From DATGEP01 sp035310125 (GTDB lineage: Bacteria > Chloroflexota > Ktedonobacteria > Ktedonobacterales > JADMIN01): a stretch of DNA of 18,612 nucleotides. The stretch spans positions 1-18,612 of the forward strand of contig DATGEP010000294.1 of the NCBI GenBank assembly GCA_035310125.1. Reading direction: 5' to 3'. The position numbers were made by a program, and so were the translations under genes. This document shows, one piece after another, positions 1 to 7,174 of this stretch; position 1 is the stretch's first letter; every line of letters starts with the position of its first letter. The notes under the pieces were generated by a model, which saw nothing but the letters and a program-made list of their open reading frames with translations, had not been told where the DNA came from and made no database searches.

Positions 1-2
1 GT

Positions 3-620
3 AGTCCTGTCGAGCTGGCCGAAGATTTCGGCTGGATCGGGCGCGACGTCTGGCATGCGCACATGGTCCATCCCAGCGCCAGCGAGATCGAGCGGCTCGG
101 CGGCACACAAACGGGCGTGGCACACTGCCCAACATCGAACATGCGGCTCGCCTCCGGAATCGCGCCCATTTCACGATTGCGCCAGGCTGGCGCTCGCGTG
201 GGTTTGGGGGTTGATGGCTCCGCCTCCAACGATAGCTCACACTTGCTTGGTGAAGCACGCCAGGCGTTGCTGCTCCATCGCGTGCAGGGCGATCCAGCAG
301 CGGTCACCGCAGACGAAGCGCTGTGGTTAGCGACGCGCGGCGGCGCGGCTGTCCTGGGACGCGATGACATCGGCATGCTGTCGCCCGGCATGGCCGCGGA
401 CTTTATTGGCTTCCGGCTGGATACGCTCGCGCTCGCCGGCGGTGCCGTGCATGATCCACTGGCCGCGCTCGTGTTTTGCCAACCACCGAACGTGGACCTG
501 AGCGTCATCAACGGTCGCGTGCGTGTGCGCGAAGGCCACCTGCTCCATGCGGATCTTCCCCGGTTGATCGAGCTTCACAACGCCCTCGCTCGCGCGCTTG
601 TGCGCGATGAGTTGCGGTGA
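3..620 (+). CDS. 8-oxoguanine deaminase (amidohydrolase), 5'-truncated by window edge
   Basis: The reading frame is open from base 3, so the gene begins outside the window; about 205 C-terminal residues are visible. The product should be a cytosolic metal-dependent hydrolase of the TrzN/guanine-deaminase amidohydrolase family that deaminates 8-oxoguanine to urate. Visible motifs are the strand-5 histidine region (WHAHMVH), then GVAHCPTSNMRLASG, then GVDGSASNDSSHLL. The last holds the metal-binding Asp and is very typical of 8-oxoguanine deaminases. The family's N-terminal HxH metal pair must lie upstream. The C-terminal part (PGMAADFIGF) is the usual small beta-sandwich return. It converges with the adenine deaminase gene across 15 bp with no clear terminator. 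Related hydroxyatrazine/guanine aminohydrolases are the main alternative; the ASNDSS block favours 8-oxoguanine. Confidence 0.88.
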   Translation, partial: SPVELAEDFGWIGRDVWHAHMVHPSASEIERLGGTQTGVAHCPTSNMRLASGIAPISRLRQAGARVGLGVDGSASNDSSHLLGEARQALLLHRVQGDPAAVTADEALWLATRGGAAVLGRDDIGMLSPGMAADFIGFRLDTLALAGGAVHDPLAALVFCQPPNVDLSVINGRVRVREGHLLHADLPRLIELHNALARALVRDELR

Positions 621-635
621 CAGGTGATCAGGTCG

Positions 636-2429
636 TCACGCCTGAACGGGTACAATGCTCCAGGTCGCCACATCGAGAAGTCCCGCATCGGTGATCTTCA
701 GCTTCGGCACGACACTGAGCGCGAGAAATGCGAGAAACATGAACGGTCTTGCCAGGGATACACCCATCCCGGCTGCCATCCGTTCGAGCGCATCCATCGC
801 ATCAGCCACTTCTTCCGCGGGAAGCGGTGAAACTAGCCCGCCGAGAGGGAGCGCCAGGCGTCCAAGCACCGCGCCGTCACGCACGAGCACCAGGCCACCC
901 TGGAGCCGTTCGATCTCGTTGACCGCAAGCGCCATGTCGTCATCGTTGGTGCCGGCAACGACGATGTTGTGGGCGTCGTGAGCTACGGAAGAGGCTATCG
1001 CACCCGCTTTCAGCCCAAGCCCATGCAGGAGCCCCACGCCTACGCGGCCCCGCCCGTAGCGCTCTACCACAGCTACTTTCAACAGATCGCGCCCGACATC
1101 AGCTCGCAGCCAGCCGTCATGTGCTTCTACGCCCATAACCAGGTCGTCGGTGACAATTTGATCGGCGATCATGCCGATGACACGCGCCGCCCCACTGTAT
1201 CCGGGCAGGCGTAGTCTGTCCGAGCTAAACCGCCCAAGCCGAATGGTATTCTGAACCTGCGGCGTTTCTGCGTCAGGCAGAGGGGGCGGCTCGAAGAGCG
1301 CCTGTCCGTCGCGTGCGACCAGTTTTCCAGCGGCGTACACCTGGCGCGGCCGGAACGTGTGTAAGTCGTCCACTACGACGAGATCAGCCATAAACCCCGG
1401 TGCGAGGGCTCCCCTATCCGCGAAGCCGAAATAGTGCGCTGGATGTAGTGTTACCATTCTCACGGCTTGAACCGGATCCAGTCCCGCCGCGATTGCCAAA
1501 CGAACGATGTGATCGAGATGACCCTGGCGGAGGAGGTCGCCGCATGTGCGATCATCCGCGACGAAGCATGCGCGCTCCGGCGAGTGCGCACGAATGACGG
1601 GAAGGAGCGCGTCCAGGTTGCGCATGGAGCCTTCACGCACGAAGAGCCACATCCCCAACCGCACCTTTTCGAGCGCTTCGTCCGCGAGGACGCTCTCATG
1701 GTCGGACTGGGCGCCAGCGGCGACGTAGCCACACAGGTCAAGGCCGCGTACGCCTGGAGCGTGCCCGTCTACAGGCAAGCCTCTCGATCGTCCCAGCCTG
1801 ATCATGCCAAGCATCGTCTCGTCGCCGGCGAGCACACCGGGATAGTTCATGACCTCGCCAACCGAAGCAATACGAGGATCGGCTGCCAGGGGCGCGAGAT
1901 CCTCGGGTAACAGTCGCGCGCCGTTGCTCTCGAACTCGCTTGCCGGTACGCACGACGGCAGCGTGAACAGCATCCGCACGGGTACACCACGCGCGGCGGC
2001 GAGCATCCACTCGATCCCGGGCACACCCGCGACATTGGCGATTTCATGAGGATCACTGACGCACGTGGTCGTGCCATGCGTCGCGATAACACGGGCGAAC
2101 TCGCCGGGTGCGAGTAGCGCGCTTTCGATGTGGGTGTGCGCCTCGATCATGCCCGGCGCGACGTACGCGCCGCCCAGGTCGGTCTCAACCGCACCGTGAT
2201 AGGAGCCAGTCGGAGCAATGCCAGCAATTCGTCCGTCATACATCGCGATGTCAGCCGGATGCACCTCGCCTGAGAAGACATTTACCAGGCGCGTATTGCG
2301 CAACACGAGATCCGCTGGAAGCTGGCCGCGAGCTACTCGAATGAGATTCCGCTGCCTCCGTGTATCATCTGCCGGATCTTCGTTAGGTGTATTTCGTCCG
2401 CGGCCGATTTGTTGGCTGAATGCGCTCAT
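636..2429 (-). CDS. ade: Adenine deaminase
   Basis: Encodes 597 residues, the normal length for bacterial Ade, which deaminates adenine to hypoxanthine in purine salvage. Seen in order: an N-terminal beta-sandwich strand set (LVLRNTRLVNVFSGEV), the metal-binding motif PGMIEAHTHIES (HTH at residues 98-100), CVSDPHEIANV (about 124-133), VDGHAPG and SDHES with further conserved histidines, then the C-terminal Ade domain with VAHDAHNIVVAGTNDDDM. The ATG at 2429 is supported by a GGAAGGG ribosome site 9 nt upstream. It is transcribed toward the 8-oxoguanine deaminase gene and lies about 0.8 kb downstream of prpD on the same strand, separated by the palindromic element, so it is probably its own unit. 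All catalytic motifs look intact. Confidence 0.95.
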   Translation of the reverse strand: MSAFSQQIGRGRNTPNEDPADDTRRQRNLIRVARGQLPADLVLRNTRLVNVFSGEVHPADIAMYDGRIAGIAPTGSYHGAVETDLGGAYVAPGMIEAHTHIESALLAPGEFARVIATHGTTTCVSDPHEIANVAGVPGIEWMLAAARGVPVRMLFTLPSCVPASEFESNGARLLPEDLAPLAADPRIASVGEVMNYPGVLAGDETMLGMIRLGRSRGLPVDGHAPGVRGLDLCGYVAAGAQSDHESVLADEALEKVRLGMWLFVREGSMRNLDALLPVIRAHSPERACFVADDRTCGDLLRQGHLDHIVRLAIAAGLDPVQAVRMVTLHPAHYFGFADRGALAPGFMADLVVVDDLHTFRPRQVYAAGKLVARDGQALFEPPPLPDAETPQVQNTIRLGRFSSDRLRLPGYSGAARVIGMIADQIVTDDLVMGVEAHDGWLRADVGRDLLKVAVVERYGRGRVGVGLLHGLGLKAGAIASSVAHDAHNIVVAGTNDDDMALAVNEIERLQGGLVLVRDGAVLGRLALPLGGLVSPLPAEEVADAMDALERMAAGMGVSLARPFMFLAFLALSVVPKLKITDAGLLDVATWSIVPVQA

Positions 2430-2568
2430 GTCTGTCTGCCCTTCCGCTGCGCCTCAGGGCGCTTTCCTGGAGATGCTGGCTCCTCATCGAGTCACCGGTG
2501 CTGAAAGTATAACGAGCGCGTCAAACGCGGCACACGCGACATAACAGACGGACAAACTCTCGCCAATT

Positions 2569-2727
2569 TTATCATGCGCAAAGCGGCCTTTGCGCATGAC
2601 TGCCCCAAACACACCGCGCAGCGCGCCTCCCCATCTCCTGTTTCATTTATGAAACAGGAGATGGGGAGGCGGTACGGATGGCTGATTCAGGTGTTATCAT
2701 GCGCAAACCACTATTTGCGAATGATAA
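2569..2727. repeat. 159-bp nested symmetric palindromic element (MITE/BIME-like)
   Basis: Two small hairpins flank a long palindrome, and all three share one centre near 2648. The outer hairpins are 2572-2599 (12-bp perfect arms, CGGC loop) and 2694-2727 (14-bp arms with one mismatch, CCACTA loop). Both begin with the same direct repeat TTATCATGCGCAAA (2569-2582 and 2694-2707). The right end reads TTTGCGAATGATAA, so the two ends of the unit are inverted copies with one mismatch. Across the centre, 2569-2599 pairs with 2697-2727 except in the hairpin loops and at one other base. No target-site duplication is evident at the edges, and it contains no reading frame of note. Confidence 0.75.
2624..2671. 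repeat. Perfect inverted repeat, 23-bp arms around a 2-nt centre
   Basis: Bases 2624-2646 are the exact reverse complement of 2649-2671, with TT between them. A transcript from either strand would form a very stable hairpin of about 21 pairs with a short AU-rich loop. There is no T-run after either arm, so it is not a classical rho-independent terminator. It is the core of the larger symmetric element. Confidence 0.93.
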
Positions 2728-2849
2728 TGTAGCGACGACAATGCACTGCATTTTAACCACATATTTCGGTCCTGTGACTACCATCCGCGAGTTGAGAGTG
2801 ACCTTGTTGGGTTTCCTGGGTCGGTGAGACGTTCGCTTTCCACGTTAGC

Positions 2850-3137
2850 AGAGGTGGCTTACCACTTCAGCTCGGCCCGTTCATCTCGCTAGCCATCAGC
2901 GGCGTCCTCGCGTTCATGCAGGTGGTGCGCAGCTACCTCACCTCCGTTGGCATCTACGGTCTGGCAGGAACTATCCTGGCATCGGCCTGGGAATCTACGC
3001 TGGCTACCTCCAGATCGCGACTTTGATCATCCCGGACCATGGCGCCCCATTTACTCCGGATCCCTCAATACCGCGTCGAGCAGATCAATCAGCGCGAAGT
3101 GTGCTACGGCCTGGTGTGCGCCTTCTTCAAGCCTTGA
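2850..3137 (+). pseudogene. Possible decayed small membrane-protein gene
   Basis: No intact frame exists here, but protein-like segments run on in changing frames. From 2850 the frame gives LPLQLGPFISLAISGVLAFM and then RSYLTSVGIYGLAGTIL, which looks like two membrane segments. At about 2978 the sense passes to another frame (GIGLGIYAGYLQIATLI), as if one base of a GG pair had been lost. By about 3060 it returns to the first frame (PQYRVEQINQREVCYGLVCA), ending at TGA 3135-3137. No start codon or ribosome site could be assigned. I do not recognise the family. A chance open stretch is possible, but the continuous hydrophobic pattern makes a broken gene more likely. Confidence 0.4.
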
Positions 3138-3242
3138 TGAAGTGGTGTTTCAGTTCCTTTGTAGGCTTTGGCTATAAGAATAGTGATAGATTGGAAGGTC
3201 TGTCGCGTGCCGAAAGGTGGTGCGTGCGATGGCACGCTACCA

Positions 3243-4682
3243 TCAGAGCGCGATCACATTCATGAACTCATGGACAGGCACAGTGTTGAGCCGGGCGGGA
3301 TCGTGCCACAAGGCCAGCAATTCGTCGCAGCGCCGCCAGGGCAACCGGGTTGCGATATTCGCGGCGAATTTTTGCTCTAAGTGAGGTAATGCCTCGGCAC
3401 GCCGTCGCCGATGGCCCAGCGGATATTCAACCTCAACGCGGTCCGTTGCTGTACCATCGCGAAACTGGACCCGTACGGCGTTCGCAATTGAGCGCTTCTC
3501 AGGATCAATATAGTCCCGGCTATAGTCTGCGTCAACGGTCACGGTCATCTTGTCACGCAACAAATCAATGCGTGGATCCAATGCTGCTTCATTCGAGTAG
3601 TCGTCAGCGGTCACGGTGCCGTTGAGCAGCGCCATCGCCACCATATACTGCAGACAATGGTCACGGTCGGCGGGATTGTGGAGCGGCCCAGTCTTCGCGA
3701 TGATACGAAAGGCCGACTCCTGGGTGGTCAGCTCGATGCGCTCGATATCGTCCAGTCGTGGTGCGACAAGCGGATGTAAAGCGACTGCTGCCTCAATTGC
3801 GGTCTGCGCATGAAACTCGGCGGGATACCGGACTTTGAACAGCACGTTCTCCATGACATACGAAGCGAACGGGCGTGCCAGACGCAACGTCTTTCCACGC
3901 ATCAGCGCGTCTTGGAAGCCCCAGGTCTCGGCAGTCAGGATAGACGGATAGCCCATCTCGCCAGTGCGCGCGAGCAGTGCCAAACGCACACCGCGACTCG
4001 TGGCGTCGCCGGCGGCCCACGATTTGCGCGAGCCAGCATTGGGCGCATGCCGGTAGGCACGCAAGGTTCCCCCATCCGCCCAGGCATTCGAGACGGCCGC
4101 CACCACATCGTGAAATCCGCCACCCAACAGCGCTGTGACGACCGCCGCTGTGGCAACGCGCACGAGCAGCACGTGGTCCATGCCGGCGCGATTGAAGCTA
4201 TTCTCCAGCGCCAGAACGCCCTGAATCTCATGCGCCTTGGTGGCAGCCGCCAGGACAGCTCCCATGAGCAGTGGACGCCCACCATTCGCGAGGCGCGTCC
4301 GGCTGAGCCAATCAGCAGTGGCGAGAATGCCGCCTATGTTGTCGGATGGATGCCCCCATTCCGCCGCGAGCCACGCATCGTTGAAGTCCAGCCAGCGGTT
4401 CATTACACCAATGTCAAACGCCGCCTGGACTGGATCAAGCACATGTGACGTGCCGGGAACACGCGCACCGTGTGGCACGAAGGTTCCCCCGACGATCGGC
4501 CCAAGCAACTTGGTACACTCAGGATAGCTCAGTGCGAGCAGCCCGCAGCCGAGAGCGTCGAGCAGCGAATAGTGTGCTGTGAGGGCGGCTTCGGCACTGG
4601 GAGCCTCCACATCCAAGGCGTATCGCGCTATCGCGCCGACCACCTCGTCAGGGGCCGGTCGTCCGCTGTTTGGCGTCGCCAC
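3243..4682 (-). CDS. prpD: 2-methylcitrate dehydratase PrpD (MmgE/PrpD family)
   Basis: Encodes 479 residues, close to the 483 of E. coli PrpD. PrpD dehydrates 2-methylcitrate to 2-methyl-cis-aconitate in the methylcitrate cycle, in the cytosol. Long blocks match authentic PrpD rather than the wider MmgE group: RWLDFNDAWLAAEWGHPSDN, AHEIQGVLALENSFNRAGMD, YRHAPNAGSRKSWAAGDATS, ENVLFKVRYPAEFHAQTA, NPADRDHCLQYMVA and DPEKRSIANA. The GTG start at 4682 is chosen because a strong AGGAAGG site lies 8 nt upstream and coding resemblance begins there. A longer in-frame extension to 4859 would run antisense-free but out of frame through prpB and has no PrpD character. The ribosome site overlaps the prpB stop codon, so the two genes are translationally close-coupled. 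It is the last gene of the long operon. Confidence 0.95.
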   Translation of the reverse strand: MATPNSGRPAPDEVVGAIARYALDVEAPSAEAALTAHYSLLDALGCGLLALSYPECTKLLGPIVGGTFVPHGARVPGTSHVLDPVQAAFDIGVMNRWLDFNDAWLAAEWGHPSDNIGGILATADWLSRTRLANGGRPLLMGAVLAAATKAHEIQGVLALENSFNRAGMDHVLLVRVATAAVVTALLGGGFHDVVAAVSNAWADGGTLRAYRHAPNAGSRKSWAAGDATSRGVRLALLARTGEMGYPSILTAETWGFQDALMRGKTLRLARPFASYVMENVLFKVRYPAEFHAQTAIEAAVALHPLVAPRLDDIERIELTTQESAFRIIAKTGPLHNPADRDHCLQYMVAMALLNGTVTADDYSNEAALDPRIDLLRDKMTVTVDADYSRDYIDPEKRSIANAVRVQFRDGTATDRVEVEYPLGHRRRRAEALPHLEQKFAANIATRLPWRRCDELLALWHDPARLNTVPVHEFMNVIAL

Positions 4683-4690
4683 AGGGCGCC

Positions 4691-4697
4691 CCTTCCT
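4691..4697 (-). promoter_or_regulatory. Ribosome binding site that fixes the prpD start
   Basis: Minus-strand AGGAAGG, 8 nt before GTG 4682 and overlapping the prpB TAG stop at 4696-4698. It rules against the upstream in-frame start at 4859. Confidence 0.8.
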
Positions 4698-5616
4698 ATA
4701 TTGGCTCACCTGGAGCCAGCTCACGCGAACGTTCCACCTCGAAGAGGTCATCCAGCTTGCGCTCGTACGCATCGTAGTCAAGGACATCATAGAGCTCGCG
4801 ACGCGTCTGCATGTCCGGCACCATGTCGCGTTGTGTGCCATCGCGACGGAGTGTCTCATAGGCGCGCGACGCGGCGGCGCTCATGGCACGAAAGGCGGTC
4901 AGCGGGTAGATCGCCACGGCGACAGCAGCTTCCGCTAGCTCGGACACCGTAAAGAGCGGAGTGACGCCGAACTCCGTGATGTTTGCCAGTATGGGGAGAC
5001 CGGTCGTGTTCGCGAACGCCTGGTATTGAGCTGCCTCGGTGAGCGCTTCGGGAAAGAGAATGTCCGCGCCAGCCTCAGCGTACCGGCGCGCACGCCCCAG
5101 CGCGGCATCCAGTCCTTCGAGGGCCAGCGCATCGGTGCGCGCGATGATGACGAAGTCCGGGTCCGTGACATCACGCGCGTCCACCGCCGCGACGACTCGG
5201 TCTACCATCTCCTCCACCGGCACGATGCCCTTATTGGGCCGGTGACCGCAGCGTTTCGCTTGCACCTGATCCTCAATATGGATACCCGCGGCGCCCGCGG
5301 CAATCAGATCACGAATCGCACGCGCAATGTTGAATGCGCTTCCCCAGCCGGTATCAATGTCCACCAGCAGAGGCAGCGACGTGGCGCGCGTGATGCGCCG
5401 CACATCTTCGAGCACATCGGCCAGTGTCGTGATGCCGAGATCGGGAAGCCCGTACGACGCGTTGGCGACGCCCGCGCCAGAAAGATACAGCGCCCGGAAA
5501 CCCGCGCGTTCGGCCAGCAGGGCACAGTAGGCGTTGATGGCTCCCACGACCTGCAACGGTCGCTCGGCGGCCATCGCGTCGCGGAATCGGCGTCCCGGTG
5601 TTGTTGTAGCTGCCAC
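4696..5616 (-). CDS. prpB: 2-methylisocitrate lyase PrpB
   Basis: Encodes 306 residues of the isocitrate lyase/PEP mutase superfamily. PrpB cleaves 2-methylisocitrate to pyruvate and succinate, the last step of the methylcitrate cycle. The sequence follows E. coli PrpB closely: ALYLSGAGVANASYGLPDLG, LLVDIDTGWGSAFN (Mg-binding aspartates), GIHIEDQVQAKRCGHRPNKG with the catalytic loop KRCGH at 121-125 (Cys123), DFVIIARTDALALEGLDAA, ILANITEFGVTPLF and IYPLTAFRAM. GTG 5616 is preferred because AAGGG lies 9 nt upstream. A TTG at 5625 directly abuts that site and is unlikely. It sits 62 bp after the CoA-transferase stop and directly before prpD. Because prpC is absent nearby, a related C-C lyase activity such as on dimethylmalate is possible but less likely. 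Confidence 0.93.
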   Translation of the reverse strand: MAATTTPGRRFRDAMAAERPLQVVGAINAYCALLAERAGFRALYLSGAGVANASYGLPDLGITTLADVLEDVRRITRATSLPLLVDIDTGWGSAFNIARAIRDLIAAGAAGIHIEDQVQAKRCGHRPNKGIVPVEEMVDRVVAAVDARDVTDPDFVIIARTDALALEGLDAALGRARRYAEAGADILFPEALTEAAQYQAFANTTGLPILANITEFGVTPLFTVSELAEAAVAVAIYPLTAFRAMSAAASRAYETLRRDGTQRDMVPDMQTRRELYDVLDYDAYERKLDDLFEVERSRELAPGEPI

Positions 5617-5625
5617 TATAATCAA

Positions 5626-5630
5626 CCCTT
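5626..5630 (-). promoter_or_regulatory. Ribosome binding site that fixes the prpB start
   Basis: Minus-strand AAGGG, 9 nt before GTG 5616. The competing TTG codon at 5625 begins immediately after it, too close for initiation. Confidence 0.6.
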
Positions 5631-5678
5631 GTTCGGAGAGCGTCTACATCTGTGATTGAGACTATTGCGCCGCGCTGC

Positions 5679-6995
5679 TCACTCCATGCCACGTATCTCG
5701 TCGGTGGGAGCCGCTTGGGCCTGAACAGTATCCTTTGCGCCAATGACGCCGTCAGCAGCGAGGCGAGCCTGCTCGCCAGCGTCCAGACCGAGCAGATCCC
5801 CAAATATGGCATCGTTATCGGCGCCCAGCTCGCCACCAGCATGTGCGATCCGCCCAGGCGTCGCGGTGAGGCGCGGCACGACTCCCGGCAGAATCGCAGT
5901 GCCATCCAGCAGACGCTCGTCCGGCACACGCGCCATCATGTCGCGCTCCTGAAACTGCGGGTCGGCGGCGATGTCAGCGATACTCATTACCGGCCCAGCC
6001 GGCACGCCCGCGACATCGAGCACCTGCTGGATTTCGACAAGTGTGCGCTCGCCCGTCCACTGACCGATGATCTCATCGAGCGCGTCATGGTTCGCGACGC
6101 GGGCACGATTGTCCTTGAAGCGGGGTTCAGTCGAAAGCGCGGACATGCCCATCGCCGTGCAGAAGCGCCGGAACACGTTTTCGCCGTTGCCGCCAATCGC
6201 GATCCACTTGCCGTCAGCCGTGCGATACACGTTCGAGGGAGCGGCACGCAGAAGCTTATTGCCGGAGCGCTCGCGGACGACTCCCTTGTGGGAATATTCA
6301 GTCGCCATGCCCTCAGTGACAGCGAAAACCGCCTCCGTGATCGCAACATCCACTACCTGTCCCTGGCCCGTCTGCTCGGCTACACGAAGCGCGAGGAGAG
6401 CGCCGATTACAGCCTGCTGCGCCGCCAGCGTATCGCCCAGGCTGACGCCCACTCGAACGGGCGGCCGGTCGGGGAATCCCGTTACGTAGCGCAGCCCACC
6501 CATAGACTCGCTGACGTTGCCATAGCCAGCTTTCTCCCGATACGGACCGGTCTGCCCATAGCCAGAGATGCGCACCAGCACGATGCGTGGATTTCGCTCG
6601 CGCATCCGAGCGTAGCTCAGGTTCCAGGCTTCCAGCCTACCCGGGCGGAAGTTCTCGACCACGATATCGCTCCTGGCGATTAGATCGAGCGCAAGCTTCT
6701 GCCCTTGCTCCACACGGAGGTTGAGTGTGACGAAACGCTTGTTTCGCGCCTGCGACAGCCACCACGCCGACACGGTTCCACCATTGCGCGTCTCGATCAG
6801 CTCGCCCCATTGGCGCAGCTCGTCCCCCGCGCCTGGCGACTCGACTTTTATCACCTCCGCACCGAAGTCCGCCAGGATGCGCGTTGCCCCAGGCGCGGCG
6901 ACGAATGAGCCAAGCTCGACGACACGAATTCCGGCAAGGGGAAGCTGCGATGCTCCATCCGGCGCGGCCCTGGACTCAGTGGGATTTTGCCGCAT
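5679..6995 (-). CDS. Class III CoA-transferase (CaiB/BaiF family), importer-linked copy
   Basis: Encodes 438 residues, a full-length family III CoA-transferase. These enzymes move CoA between carboxylic acids (formate/oxalate, carnitine, malate, mesaconate or itaconate, for example) through an aspartyl anhydride. Seen: LAGIRVVELGSFVAAPGATRILADFGAEVIKVE at the start of the fold, ARNKRFVTLNLR, DIVVENFRPGRLEAW, ISGYGQTGPY, and the catalytic Asp at about residue 188 in SLGDTLAAQ. The C-terminal LGADNDAIFGDLLGL is also typical. ATG 6995 is chosen because the family fold begins about 20 residues later and a GGAAGGGG site lies about 12 nt upstream; the reading frame extends further upstream without family features. 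It follows the binding-protein gene after 179 bp with two stem-loops and precedes prpB. The carboxylate substrate cannot be assigned from sequence. Confidence 0.9.
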   Translation of the reverse strand: MRQNPTESRAAPDGASQLPLAGIRVVELGSFVAAPGATRILADFGAEVIKVESPGAGDELRQWGELIETRNGGTVSAWWLSQARNKRFVTLNLRVEQGQKLALDLIARSDIVVENFRPGRLEAWNLSYARMRERNPRIVLVRISGYGQTGPYREKAGYGNVSESMGGLRYVTGFPDRPPVRVGVSLGDTLAAQQAVIGALLALRVAEQTGQGQVVDVAITEAVFAVTEGMATEYSHKGVVRERSGNKLLRAAPSNVYRTADGKWIAIGGNGENVFRRFCTAMGMSALSTEPRFKDNRARVANHDALDEIIGQWTGERTLVEIQQVLDVAGVPAGPVMSIADIAADPQFQERDMMARVPDERLLDGTAILPGVVPRLTATPGRIAHAGGELGADNDAIFGDLLGLDAGEQARLAADGVIGAKDTVQAQAAPTDEIRGME

Positions 6996-7056
6996 TGACG
7001 TACTACACCCCTTCCACTTCAGTCGCGGAGGCGAAAACGCTGAACGCAACGTACGC

Positions 7057-7102
7057 AACGCCGCCAGCTCGCGCGGCCGCTGATATGCGAGCTGGCTGCG
7101 TT
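7057..7102. repeat. Intercistronic stem-loop 2 (16-bp arms, one mismatch)
   Basis: Bases 7057-7072 pair with 7087-7102 with one mismatch, around a 14-nt GC-rich loop. It lies between the binding-protein stop and the CoA-transferase start. There is no T-run, so it is more likely an mRNA-stabilising or processing stem, or a partial terminator, than a full terminator. Confidence 0.7.
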
Positions 7103-7114
7103 CGAGTAATAGAT

Positions 7115-7146
7115 GTGGGGAAGCCCGCTCTCGCGTGCTACCCCAC
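7115..7146. repeat. Intercistronic stem-loop 1 (10-bp arms, one mismatch)
   Basis: GTGGGGAAGC (7115-7124) pairs with GCTACCCCAC (7137-7146), one mismatch, 12-nt loop. It begins about 28 nt past the binding-protein stop codon in the direction of transcription. The following minus-strand bases ATCTATTACTC are AT-rich but not a U-tract. Confidence 0.65.
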
Positions 7147-7174
7147 CGCTCAATACGAAGGGAACATCCCGTCG

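Larger units (their letters stand above)
2430..3242. other. 813-bp region without an intact gene
   Basis: This stretch separates ade from prpD. The part next to ade (2430-2568) should hold the ade promoter and leader. On the minus strand a TATACT hexamer (plus 2506-2511) could be a -10 box, but its -35 is poor. A 5-bp GC stem with a CTGA loop lies at 2449-2462, just before the ade ribosome site. I recognise no riboswitch consensus. The middle holds the palindromic element at 2569-2727, and the right part a likely decayed gene at 2850-3137. A short GC stem (3222-3237) lies just past the prpD stop but has no T-run, so it is a poor terminator candidate. Confidence 0.7.

Noticed and set aside
621..660. 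Rho-independent terminator between the two deaminase genes
   Set aside because: Only weak interrupted pairing (GGTGA with TCACGCC) and no T-run.
2430..2570. Purine riboswitch upstream of ade
   Set aside because: I could not find the conserved loop and junction sequence of the purine class in this leader.
2569..2727. CRISPR array
   Set aside because: Only two copies of a 14-base repeat, arranged symmetrically around a palindrome; no regular spacers or cas genes.
3810..4448. 212-codon open frame on the plus strand
   Set aside because: Antisense to prpD, which matches its family end to end.
4683..4859. N-terminal extension of PrpD to 4859
   Set aside because: The extra residues are not PrpD-like, overlap prpB in another frame, and the strong ribosome site points to GTG 4682.
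5652..6683. 343-codon open frame on the plus strand
   Set aside because: It is antisense to the class III CoA-transferase, whose family motifs are clear. The plus-strand product has no recognisable domain and resembles the usual GC-rich antisense shadow.
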